5,445 bases of DNA from Moraxellaceae bacterium (GCA_014378805.1 JACMMY010000041.1:1-5445); one strand, 5' to 3'; positions 1 to 5,445 are shown, counted from the stretch's first letter. Program-made: numbers and translations. The notes: generated by a model not told the origin, from the sequence alone.

Positions 1-177
1 ACCCAAATTAACGATTGCTGGTCTATACGAAATTAGATCGCCAGCGTTACCTGATGATGACGGTTCTGTATAAAAAGATGAATCTGAGGCTCCAAGGATT
101 GGTGCTGCTCCAGCGACGATGGGTAAGGTAATGGTTGCCATCATTAAGCTGATTATTGTTGTCTCTAAGCGTTTCAT
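1..177 (-). CDS. Exported protein, probable secreted lipase/alpha-beta hydrolase, 3' end missing
   Basis: The reading frame stays open from an ATG at 177 to the left edge, giving the first 59 residues of a longer protein. It starts MKRLETTIISLMMATITLP, followed by a small-residue stretch with an A-G-A motif (residues 22-24). This is a typical Sec signal peptide with predicted cleavage near Ala24, so the product is likely periplasmic or secreted. The mature start contains FYT (35-37) and GDLISYRP (46-53). From memory this resembles the beginning of secreted bacterial lipases (the LIP/secretory lipase group: FYT, a proline-rich turn, GD-[LV]-[IL], then a basic residue and P). No catalytic residues lie inside the window, so the lipase assignment is tentative and other exported proteins remain possible. 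The ATG at 177 has GGAG seven bases upstream; an in-frame ATG at 210 is the alternative start. The gene lies downstream of the AraC-type regulator in the same direction, with no clear terminator between them. Confidence 0.6.
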   Translation of the reverse strand, partial: MKRLETTIISLMMATITLPIVAGAAPILGASDSSFYTEPSSSGNAGDLISYRPAIVNLG

Positions 178-184
178 TATTATG

Positions 185-188
185 CTCC
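185..188 (-). promoter_or_regulatory. Ribosome binding site choosing the ATG at 177
   Basis: On the minus strand GGAG lies seven bases before the ATG at 177, which puts the signal peptide's basic end (MKR) at the N-terminus. The alternative in-frame ATG at 210 would add 11 residues (MTPEQNSWSII). It also has a purine-rich GGTGGGGG stretch at about 218-225 upstream, so the choice is not fully settled. Confidence 0.5.
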
Positions 189-223
189 ATGAGTTTTGTT
201 CGGGCGTCATTGAGTAACCCCCA

Positions 224-260
224 CCTGCAATAAGACACAAAAAATGTGGTTCATTGCAGG
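224..260. repeat. Interrupted inverted repeat in the leader of the exported-protein gene
   Basis: The arms CCTGCAAT (224-231) and ATTGCAGG (253-260) are perfectly complementary. A second short stem, CACA (236-239) with TGTG (245-248), is nested inside around an A5 loop. The element lies between the regulator and the exported-protein gene, and its left arm reaches the purine-rich stretch in front of the alternative ATG at 210. No U-run follows on either strand, so it is not an ordinary terminator. It could be an operator or a leader hairpin affecting translation. Confidence 0.5.
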
Positions 261-355
261 ATGCAGTCTATGGAAGTATGTTTTTTAGTACAGGTTGCAA
301 ATGGACAATGGTCAGTAAGATAAGGTCATTTTTTTAATCAGTGAATTGCTGGGTA

Positions 356-1450
356 CTAGACTGGATTTGTTTCCATGAAATCTGACGGTGATAACCCAGT
401 CCAGCGTTTAAAGGCTTTTGCGAAGTTCGATGAGTCGGTATAACCGAGCATTAGGGAGATTTGCGTCACTGAGTTTCCGCCCCGAAAAAAGTATTCCTTC
501 GCAAGCTTTTCGCGAAAATTGTCTAATTCTTGTTGATAGGTCGTACCATCTTCGGCAAGTTTCCTGCTTAACGTTCTCGCACTCATACCCAAGTCGCTTG
601 CTGCGGTATCGAGTGAGGGAAATGCGCCGTAATAACACATCAGTAGACGGCGCAAACGTAATGGCAGTAAACGTGCAGCTCGCGTTGGGATATTTTCAAA
701 GAGTACTTTTTCTGCTGACATTGCCATGAGGCGATTGGCTAATGGAAGCTCGTAATCGCCGAGACTCGCATCGCCCAGTAGGCATGTATGTGGTTGATTA
801 AAGTGGACAGGACAGTTGTGAAAGTAACGACGATAGATATGACCCCATGCTGGTTCAGGGTAACTGAAATTAACACTGTGTAGCTTATGTTCACCACCAA
901 CTAAGTGATTAAATATATTGTAAAAACTAACCATGTTGAGTTCGAAAAAGAAATTTGTGAAAGGTGCCATATCTACATTTTCAGTAATAATAAACATGCC
1001 TATTTTGTCTTTGACCGTAAGATACATCTCCAAAGGCGGGAACAGTTCGGAGCAAAACCGACTGATACTTTCAAGACAATTTTCAAGCGTAGGTTGAGTG
1101 ACTGCTGCAACGCCTGCCATACCATGATGAGAAATCGTCATGAGATTTCCCATCATTAAGCCTAAATACGGCATATCCAATGCACGCATGGCTTGATCAA
1201 TTAGCATAAGACATTGACGCGTACTAATAAAAATACTTGCGCCATCGGTAGTGTAATGAATGCCAGCATTACGATAAAAGTCTTCGGGGTTAAGTCCAAG
1301 AACCGCTTCAAGTATCTCGTTGGGATTATTGACTTGAATCTTAGTTCGTTTTTCTAACCAGTTAATGTCGTGAACAAATCCTTTGCGAAGGTCAAAATAA
1401 GTTTGAATATGAGCCAGTGGAATACATTTTGTATCTAAATCTATATTCAT
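356..1450 (-). CDS. AraC-family transcriptional regulator (OruR/arabinose-binding-like N-terminal domain)
   Basis: This 364-residue cytoplasmic DNA-binding regulator has the usual length and layout of the AraC subgroup that includes OruR and VirS. Residues about 20-210 form the arabinose-binding-like sensor domain (Arabinose_bd type), with family-like segments such as GLMMGNLMTISHHGMAGVA (97-115). Residues about 265-360 form the AraC/XylS DNA-binding domain. Its first helix-turn-helix is SLDTAASDLGMSARTLSRKL (279-298). The second lies within 327-350 and is followed by the family signature ending in F-KRWTGLSPSDF (347-358). The ATG is preceded by AGGA at 1457-1460 with six bases of spacing. 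A sigma70-like promoter lies about 90 bases upstream. The inducer cannot be read from sequence. The downstream same-strand gene encodes an exported, probably lipolytic protein, so control of that gene by this regulator is reasonable but inferred. No obvious terminator follows the stop, so some co-transcription is possible. Confidence 0.9.
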   Translation of the reverse strand: MNIDLDTKCIPLAHIQTYFDLRKGFVHDINWLEKRTKIQVNNPNEILEAVLGLNPEDFYRNAGIHYTTDGASIFISTRQCLMLIDQAMRALDMPYLGLMMGNLMTISHHGMAGVAAVTQPTLENCLESISRFCSELFPPLEMYLTVKDKIGMFIITENVDMAPFTNFFFELNMVSFYNIFNHLVGGEHKLHSVNFSYPEPAWGHIYRRYFHNCPVHFNQPHTCLLGDASLGDYELPLANRLMAMSAEKVLFENIPTRAARLLPLRLRRLLMCYYGAFPSLDTAASDLGMSARTLSRKLAEDGTTYQQELDNFREKLAKEYFFRGGNSVTQISLMLGYTDSSNFAKAFKRWTGLSPSDFMETNPV

Positions 1451-1545
1451 TAATCTTCCTGAGTCAATATTCCATTTAATTCATTCTGTCGTATTATTTT
1501 GATACTTTAACGCGATTTTTATCAGATCGTTTTTAACCCAATTTG

Positions 1546-1574
1546 AAAATACTCATAGATGATAAAATTGTCAA
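1546..1574 (-). promoter_or_regulatory. Sigma70-type promoter for the AraC-family regulator
   Basis: On the minus strand a perfect -35 box TTGACA (1569-1574) is followed by a 17-base spacer and a -10 box TATTTT (1546-1551). Transcription would start near 1539 and leave a leader of about 90 bases before the ATG at 1450. The -35 match and ideal spacing make this the best promoter in the window. The weaker -10 box would suit a regulated gene. Confidence 0.6.
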
Positions 1575-1716
1575 TCTACTCTGTGCTAATAACCTCTTTC
1601 GGTACGATAATGGCTGTATTTAACCGATAAAAGTCGTTTGAGGACCTATAATTATGATTTATGACTAGTCAGCAATATCTTTTTCATTAAACCTAACATG
1701 CCTTAAGATTGGCAAT

Positions 1717-1743
1717 AAAAAAGCAGCCGAAGCTGCTTTTTTT
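1717..1743 (-). terminator. Rho-independent terminator of the ETF-QO gene, bidirectional in form
   Basis: On the minus strand the stem AGCAGC/GCTGCT closes a TTCG loop (a very stable C-UUCG-G tetraloop) and is followed by a run of T. It sits about 30 bases past the ETF-QO stop codon. The stem is flanked by A and T runs on both sides, so a transcript from the opposite strand would also meet a hairpin followed by seven T. The tetraloop orientation shows that the main customer is the minus-strand ETF-QO transcript. Confidence 0.9.
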
Positions 1744-1772
1744 ATGATTCTAAAATACGATGCTCAAACGAC

Positions 1773-3431
1773 TTACATGTTTGGATATGTTGGACCGCCG
1801 CCACCTTCTGGAGTTTCCCAGTTGATGTTTTGTGCAGGATCTTTGATATCACACGTTTTACAATGGACACAGTTTTGCGCATTGATTTGGAAACGATTGC
1901 CACCTTCAGGTGTAGTCACAATTTCATACACGCCAGCTGGGCAGTAACGCTGCGCTGGTTCGGCATACAAAGGCAGATTATGCTCAATTGGAATGCCTGC
2001 ATCGCGCAATTTCAAATGAACAGGCTGATCTTCTTCATGGTTCGTATTTGAAATGAACACTGAAGACAACTTATCAAATGATAATTTACCATCAGGTTTT
2101 GGATAATTCGGTTTTACTGAGTTAGCCGCCAAATCCAAGGTTTTATAATCCGGCGTTGGATCAGTGATGGTAAATGGCAATCTGAAAATATTTTGGTCGA
2201 TGAAGTTATAAGCGCTACCTGCAAGGAACCCAAAGCGATGCATTGCTGAACCGAAGTTACGCGCTGCGTAAAGTTCAGGGTACAACCAAGATGCTTTGAA
2301 CTTGTCAGTGTAAGCAGTGACTTCGTCTGAACTTCGACCTGCTTGTAGTGCTTCAAATACTGCTTCAGCACATAACATGCCTGATTTCATTGCAGTATGT
2401 GAGCCCTTGATCTTCGAGAAGTTCAAGAAACCTGCATCATCACCGACCAAGCATCCACCTGGAAAGGTTAATTTAGGTAGGGCATTCAGGCCCCCTTTAA
2501 TCACCGCACGTGCGCCGTAAGAAAGACGCTTTCCGCCTTCTAGGTACTTGCTAATGACTGGGTGATGTTTGAAACGTTGCATTTCATCAAAAGGTGACAT
2601 GTATGGGTTTTTGTATGACAGATCAACGATCATACCCATGGTCACTTGATTGTTTTCTGCATGGTAGAGCCACCAGCCGCCAGTTGCGCCAGTTTCAGTC
2701 AATGGCCAGCCTGAACCGTGCAACACTAAACCTGGTTCGTGTTTTGCTGGATCAATTTCCCACAGTTCTTTGATACCGATCCCATAGTGTTGAGTATCCG
2801 CATCTTTGTTCAGATCGAAACGGCTCATGAGTTTTTTACCCAAGCTACCGCGGCAACCTTCTGCAAAAATAGTGTATTTTGCATGGAGTTCATAGCCAGC
2901 TGTGAAGCTGCCTTTGTGTTCGCCTTCTTTGTTGACGCCCATGTCGCCAGTTTGAATACCTTTTACGCTACCATCTTCATGGTAAAGTACTTCAGATGCG
3001 GCAAAACCTGGAAATACAGTGACTTCGAGTTCTTCGGCTTTGGTGTTTAACCAACGCACCACATTGCCTAATGAAACAACATAGTTGCCTTCGTTATGCA
3101 TAGTTTTTGGTACAAAGAAATGCGGAACCTTGATGCTCGCAGTCGGCGAGGTCAGCAAATGCACTTCGTCACGCGTTGCAGGGACATTCAATGGTGCGCC
3201 AAGTTCTTTCCAGTCAGGAAAAAGTTCATTCAGAGCGCGTGGCTCAAGCATCGCACCCGAAAGAATGTGCGCGCCGACCTCGGAACCTTTTTCGACAACA
3301 CAGACTGAAAGGTCTGGTAGATTATTTTCAATTGCTAATTGGCGTAGTCGGATTGCGGCTGAAAGACCAGAAGGGCCAGCGCCCACAATCACAACATCAA
3401 ACTCCATCGATTCACGTTCGATGTGTTCCAT
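1773..3431 (-). CDS. Electron-transfer flavoprotein:ubiquinone oxidoreductase (ETF-QO/ETF dehydrogenase)
   Basis: This 552-residue inner-membrane-associated flavoprotein takes electrons from reduced ETF, loaded by acyl-CoA and amino-acid dehydrogenases, and reduces ubiquinone. Residues 12-29 carry the FAD dinucleotide fold with G17-A-G19-P-S-G22. A second FAD contact is GDDAGFLN (330-337), within the conserved run LPKLTFPGG to KIKGSHTAMKSG (318-351). The C-terminal ferredoxin-like part has the four 4Fe-4S ligands: Cys497 (RYCPAGVYE), then Cys521, Cys524 and Cys527 (CVHCKTCDIKDP). The length is normal for bacterial members (about 540-570). From memory, Acinetobacter homologues carry extra residues after the AEAVFEAL segment (354-362) that are absent here. 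The ATG at 3431 has GAGGA six bases upstream. The gene appears monocistronic: its own terminator follows, and it is transcribed divergently from the DUF1285 gene. The ETF subunit genes are not in this window. The symbol is left blank because naming (etfD, etfQO) varies. Confidence 0.97.
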   Translation of the reverse strand: MEHIERESMEFDVVIVGAGPSGLSAAIRLRQLAIENNLPDLSVCVVEKGSEVGAHILSGAMLEPRALNELFPDWKELGAPLNVPATRDEVHLLTSPTASIKVPHFFVPKTMHNEGNYVVSLGNVVRWLNTKAEELEVTVFPGFAASEVLYHEDGSVKGIQTGDMGVNKEGEHKGSFTAGYELHAKYTIFAEGCRGSLGKKLMSRFDLNKDADTQHYGIGIKELWEIDPAKHEPGLVLHGSGWPLTETGATGGWWLYHAENNQVTMGMIVDLSYKNPYMSPFDEMQRFKHHPVISKYLEGGKRLSYGARAVIKGGLNALPKLTFPGGCLVGDDAGFLNFSKIKGSHTAMKSGMLCAEAVFEALQAGRSSDEVTAYTDKFKASWLYPELYAARNFGSAMHRFGFLAGSAYNFIDQNIFRLPFTITDPTPDYKTLDLAANSVKPNYPKPDGKLSFDKLSSVFISNTNHEEDQPVHLKLRDAGIPIEHNLPLYAEPAQRYCPAGVYEIVTTPEGGNRFQINAQNCVHCKTCDIKDPAQNINWETPEGGGGPTYPNM

Positions 3432-3511
3432 AAGGTTTCCTCGTTTAAGCGGGTGGCGATCAACACGCAGAACAATGGCTGTTGCGATGCTGCCCGAAGC
3501 ATGAAATCATT

Positions 3512-3526
3512 GCTATACGTCATAGC
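3512..3526. repeat. Short inverted repeat in the ETF-QO leader
   Basis: GCTAT (3512-3516) and ATAGC (3522-3526) are inverted repeats around five bases, within the presumed untranslated leader of the ETF-QO transcript. A similar small hairpin, ATGCT/AGCAT, lies at 3487-3502. Both are short and could be chance. They may fold in the leader RNA. Confidence 0.25.
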
Positions 3527-3533
3527 TGCGGTG

Positions 3534-3554
3534 ATAGTATAAAATCAATACTAT
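3534..3554. repeat. Operator-like palindrome in the divergent intergenic region
   Basis: The arms ATAGTAT (3534-3540) and ATACTAT (3548-3554) are perfect inverted repeats separated by seven bases. The palindrome overlaps the candidate -10 box of the ETF-QO gene and lies between two divergent genes. This is a typical size and placement for the site of a dimeric repressor such as a TetR- or GntR-type protein. The AT-rich composition means chance cannot be excluded. Confidence 0.4.
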
Positions 3555-3564
3555 GTTTTCGCCA
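3536..3564 (-). promoter_or_regulatory. Candidate promoter for the ETF-QO gene
   Basis: On the minus strand TATACT (3536-3541) is a good -10 box. With a 17-base spacer the -35 position reads TGGCGA (3559-3564), which matches the consensus at only three of six bases. Transcription would start near 3529, giving a leader of about 98 bases. The weak -35 and the palindrome over the -10 box suggest regulation, but this assignment is uncertain. Confidence 0.35.
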
Positions 3565-3666
3565 CACTTACACGAATTAACTTGTGATTTTAAGTGGGTT
3601 AGCCGCTTTTCAAATGACTAAGAACTATCCAAGTTTCAGTGTAATCTTTTTTTAAGGATCGTTACT

Positions 3667-4290
3667 ATGACTACATCGACTGACTTTAAAGGTAATTTGG
3701 GTCAATCCAAATCAAACTTAGATTCATTGTCACGACTTTTGGTGGATGAAAATGGTCAACCACTTAAAGCAGCACCACCCTTAGAAAAATGGAATCCAAC
3801 GTATTGTGGTGAAATGGATTTAGTGATTCGAGCAAATGGTGAATGGTGGCATGAAGGTGTCAGAATGACACGAGAACCGCTCATTAAGCTCTTCGCAACG
3901 GTGCTTTGGCGCGAAGTTGATGATGACAGTGATCGTTATTATCTAAAAACGCCTGTAGAAAAGATTCAAATTCAAGTGGAAGATGCCCCACTTTTAGTGG
4001 TCGATGTGACTCAGGTTGTTGATGATGGTCTGACCTATATTCGTTGCACGACTAAAACAGGTGATGTAGTCATTGCAAATACTGAGCATCGTATTGAAAT
4101 GCGTATTTTTAATCAAAATGGTGTGCATGAGGTTCGTCCTTATATTCGTATCCGTCGAAACTTAGATGCATTGATTCATCGTAATGCATTTTATCATTTG
4201 ATCGGTTGGAGTGAGCTTCAACCAAAAGATGGAGGTGAGGTGATGATTTTACAAAGTGGGCAAGAGCAATTCGTTTTGGGTACAATTTAG
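3667..4290 (+). CDS. DUF1285 family protein, function unknown
   Basis: This 207-residue protein has no signal peptide or membrane segment, so it is probably cytoplasmic. It is recognised by the DUF1285 pattern: PPLEKWNPTYCGEMDLVI (37-54), the NGEWWHEGVRMTREPLIKLF stretch (57-76), YYLKTPVEKIQIQVEDAPLL (91-110), and the C-terminal RPYIRIRRNLDALIHRNAFY (157-176) followed by HLI. From memory, family members of known structure have a pleckstrin-homology-like beta fold suggestive of ligand or partner binding, but no reaction or pathway is established. Members are usually somewhat shorter. Here a polar N-terminal extension of about 35 residues and a C-terminal tail of about 20 residues flank the core. 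The ATG has AAGGAT seven bases upstream. It heads a plus-strand series with murI 98 bases downstream and is divergent from the ETF-QO gene. Its location suggests a housekeeping role without showing which. Confidence 0.88.
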   Translation: MTTSTDFKGNLGQSKSNLDSLSRLLVDENGQPLKAAPPLEKWNPTYCGEMDLVIRANGEWWHEGVRMTREPLIKLFATVLWREVDDDSDRYYLKTPVEKIQIQVEDAPLLVVDVTQVVDDGLTYIRCTTKTGDVVIANTEHRIEMRIFNQNGVHEVRPYIRIRRNLDALIHRNAFYHLIGWSELQPKDGGEVMILQSGQEQFVLGTI

Positions 4291-4329
4291 TTGATATTGT
4301 ACTTTTACATCGTCTATTCGAGTTGTCTG

Positions 4330-4357
4330 TTGAATCGTATTAGTTCAATGATATAGA
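4330..4357 (+). promoter_or_regulatory. Candidate promoter for murI
   Basis: TTGAAT (4330-4335), a 16-base spacer and TATAGA (4352-4357) form a fair sigma70-like promoter ahead of murI. The predicted start near 4364 leaves a leader of about 25 bases that includes the ribosome binding site. No terminator hairpin follows the DUF1285 stop codon, so read-through from upstream could also supply murI. Confidence 0.4.
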
Positions 4358-4375
4358 CCAAAATTGATGTGATTT

Positions 4376-4380
4376 AGGAG
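4376..4380 (+). promoter_or_regulatory. Ribosome binding site supporting a TTG start for murI
   Basis: AGGAG lies eight bases before the TTG at 4389. A second TTG follows immediately at 4392, with eleven bases of spacing. The first TTG fits better. No in-frame ATG occurs before the conserved GVFDSGIGG motif, so a TTG start is the most likely reading. Confidence 0.7.
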
Positions 4381-4388
4381 TAATCAGT

Positions 4389-5255
4389 TTGTTGGATCAT
4401 ACTCAAAACAGTAAGCATTCTAACGCCCCAATCGGAGTGTTTGATTCAGGTATTGGCGGATTATCCGTGGTTGCAGAGTTGCAATTACTCATGCCCCATG
4501 AATCCATAATTTACCTTGCGGATACGGCACATGTTCCTTTTGGCACGCGAAGCGATGACGAAATTCGCATGCTTACGGCATGTGCAGTCGAATGGCTACA
4601 CAGCCAAGGATGCAAAGCTGTTGTTGTTGCATGTAACACGGCTTCTGCGTTTAGTTTGTCGCATTTACGTGCACAGTACGGTGAGAGTTTCCCTGTGATT
4701 GGTTTAGTGCCAGCAGTAAAGCCAGCAGTTCAATTATCCAAAAATAAAAAAATTGGCGTCTTAGCAACGCAAGGCACTTTACGCGGAACACTTTTAAAAG
4801 ATGTGATTGCTGAGATTGCTGTTCCTGCTGGCGTTGAAGTGATTACCGTAATGAGTCCTGCGCTTGTCCCTTTCGTTGAGGCTGGAGAGCAAAGTAGTGA
4901 CGCGTGTTATGCCGAGTTAAAGCGCGTATTGACGCCACTTGCTGACGCTGGTGTGATGGAGTTGGTGCTTGGCTGTACGCACTATCCTTTTTTGAGTCAA
5001 AGTATTCATCATCTCTTTCCCAATGTATTCCATCTTCTCGATTCTGGCGCGGCTGTTGCGAAACAAACTTCGCGTGTATTGGCTCATTACGAATTATTAA
5101 CGATGTCTATTGACGAAAACCAATTGAAGTGTTTTGTCACGGGTCGCGTCGCTTCAGCAAGCCACGTGATAGAGCGCTTAGTGAAACGCAGCTTTACGAT
5201 TGATAAAGCTGAATATCTGCTTGAGTATACTGATACAGAGTCTCGCACTGGGTAA
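4389..5255 (+). CDS. murI: Glutamate racemase
   Basis: This 288-residue cytoplasmic enzyme interconverts L- and D-glutamate without a cofactor, providing the D-glutamate of the peptidoglycan stem peptide. The two catalytic cysteines are visible: Cys82 in VVACNTASA and Cys196 in LGCTHYPFL. The substrate-binding N-terminal motif is GVFDSGIGGLSV (16-27, with Asp19 and Ser20), followed by YLADTAHVPFGTRS (42-55). The second lobe carries GLVPAVKPA (105-113) and, near the end, LLDSG (216-220). The length is within the family range; residues 1-13 are a short polar extension before the core. Translation most likely starts at TTG, which may hold expression low. It follows the DUF1285 gene by 98 bases and precedes dusA by 116 bases on the same strand. 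Confidence 0.96.
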   Translation: MLDHTQNSKHSNAPIGVFDSGIGGLSVVAELQLLMPHESIIYLADTAHVPFGTRSDDEIRMLTACAVEWLHSQGCKAVVVACNTASAFSLSHLRAQYGESFPVIGLVPAVKPAVQLSKNKKIGVLATQGTLRGTLLKDVIAEIAVPAGVEVITVMSPALVPFVEAGEQSSDACYAELKRVLTPLADAGVMELVLGCTHYPFLSQSIHHLFPNVFHLLDSGAAVAKQTSRVLAHYELLTMSIDENQLKCFVTGRVASASHVIERLVKRSFTIDKAEYLLEYTDTESRTG

Positions 5256-5371
5256 TGTCTCTTCAAAACTACCCCCTGAAAAACATAAGATTAAGTTTAA
5301 AAAATAAGCGATAATATTGAGCCTATTTTGTAGATTGCTGTTTTAATAAATTCCTGCCTTGAGATTTCAAA

Positions 5372-5445
5372 TTGACCGAACCCGCTACAATACAAACAGC
5401 TTCAAAACGCATTTCTGTTGCGCCGATGATGGATTGGACTGATCG
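5372..5445 (+). CDS. dusA: tRNA-dihydrouridine synthase A, first 24 codons only
   Basis: The last 74 bases encode LTEPATIQTASKRISVAPMM, then DWTD, and run off the right edge. The RISVAPMMDWTD block is the characteristic N-terminal FMN-barrel motif of DusA, the flavoenzyme that reduces uridine to dihydrouridine at positions 20/20a in the tRNA D-loop. An in-frame stop at 5360-5362 and the lack of any ATG or GTG before the motif force the start to TTG at 5372, with a weak GAG eight bases upstream. The next ATGs lie inside the motif. No promoter is clear in the 116-base gap after murI: GATAATAT at 5310-5317 is a possible -10 element without a good -35. Confidence 0.85.
   Translation, partial: MTEPATIQTASKRISVAPMMDWTD

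Larger units (their letters stand above)
1451..1772. other. Intergenic region between the regulator and ETF-QO genes
   Basis: About 320 bases without a convincing protein gene. It holds the probable promoter of the AraC-type regulator (1546-1574, minus strand), a perfect 10-base palindrome TGACTAGTCA at 1662-1671, an isolated TATAAT on the plus strand at 1647-1652, and the terminator at 1717-1743. A loose direct repeat, CGATTTTTA and CGTTTTTAA (about 1513-1538), lies just downstream of the predicted transcription start of the regulator. The AT-rich remainder shows nothing I can name. Confidence 0.6.

Noticed and set aside
47..238. 63-codon minus-strand frame starting MSYCRWGLLNDARTK
   Set aside because: It overlaps the signal-peptide frame that continues to the window edge, and its composition (many Trp, Arg and Asn, no recognisable domain) is that of an out-of-frame shadow.
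273..300. TTGCAA followed 16 bases later by TACTTC on the minus strand as a promoter for the exported-protein gene
   Set aside because: Both boxes match consensus poorly and the TTGCAA is palindromic, so it is too weak to annotate.
1662..1671. Perfect palindrome TGACTAGTCA as an operator
   Set aside because: Ten bases without extended arms occur by chance often enough, and it is far from the regulator's promoter; it is noted only within the intergenic entry.
2114..2371. 85-codon minus-strand frame inside the ETF-QO gene
   Set aside because: It lies entirely within a well-supported, fully conserved coding sequence in another frame and resembles no known protein.
1773..3431. Missing residues after about 360 in ETF-QO, compared with remembered Acinetobacter proteins, as a damaging deletion
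   Set aside because: The flanking motifs and all four iron-sulphur cysteines are intact, and many family members are equally short here, so this is ordinary length variation.
3085..3504. 139-codon plus-strand frame opposite the start of the ETF-QO gene
   Set aside because: It is antisense to conserved coding sequence, rich in Ser and Arg as expected of a shadow frame, and has no ribosome binding site worth noting.
4330..4348. TTGAA/TTCAA inverted repeat between the DUF1285 gene and murI as a terminator
   Set aside because: The stem has five AT-rich pairs with a nine-base loop and no following T run.
5256..5371. Terminator or insertion scar between murI and dusA
   Set aside because: No GC-rich hairpin with a T run, terminal inverted repeats or target duplications could be seen.

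Overview
The window looks like chromosomal DNA of a gammaproteobacterium, most likely a member of the Moraxellaceae (Acinetobacter, Psychrobacter, Moraxella and relatives). This rests on how closely the electron-transfer flavoprotein:ubiquinone oxidoreductase and the DUF1285 protein resemble what I remember of Acinetobacter homologues, on moderate-to-low GC, and on a terminator hairpin with a UUCG loop. The genus cannot be fixed by eye.

Left part (about 1-1460, minus strand). The window opens inside an exported protein whose gene runs off the left edge. Only the signal peptide and about 35 residues of the mature N-terminus are visible; they resemble secreted lipases of the alpha/beta-hydrolase type. 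Upstream of it, in the same direction, is a complete AraC-family regulator with an arabinose-binding-like/OruR-type N-terminal domain. The leader between them carries an interrupted inverted repeat. This pair is the accessory-looking part of the window. A regulator controlling the neighbouring secreted hydrolase is plausible but inferred.

Middle (about 1461-3431, minus strand). A spacer of roughly 320 bases holds a good sigma70-type promoter for the regulator and a strong bidirectional terminator for the next gene. That gene encodes electron-transfer flavoprotein:ubiquinone oxidoreductase, the membrane-associated enzyme that passes electrons from fatty-acid and amino-acid dehydrogenases, via ETF, to ubiquinone.

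Right part (3432-5445). A divergent intergenic region with an operator-like palindrome separates the ETF-QO gene from a plus-strand run: a DUF1285 protein of unknown function, glutamate racemase (murI, D-glutamate for peptidoglycan), and the first 24 codons of tRNA-dihydrouridine synthase A (dusA). murI and dusA both appear to start with TTG. The genes are about 100-115 bases apart with no obvious terminator between them, so read-through is possible, but internal promoters are also likely.

I found no CRISPR array, transposase, integrase, tRNA, rRNA, toxin-antitoxin pair or defence gene. Nothing here amounts to a clearly new biological system. The points most worth a second look are the edge-truncated secreted protein with its regulator, the two inverted repeats in leaders, the uncharacterised DUF1285 gene beside murI, and the 5' end of dusA, a known integration site for genomic islands.
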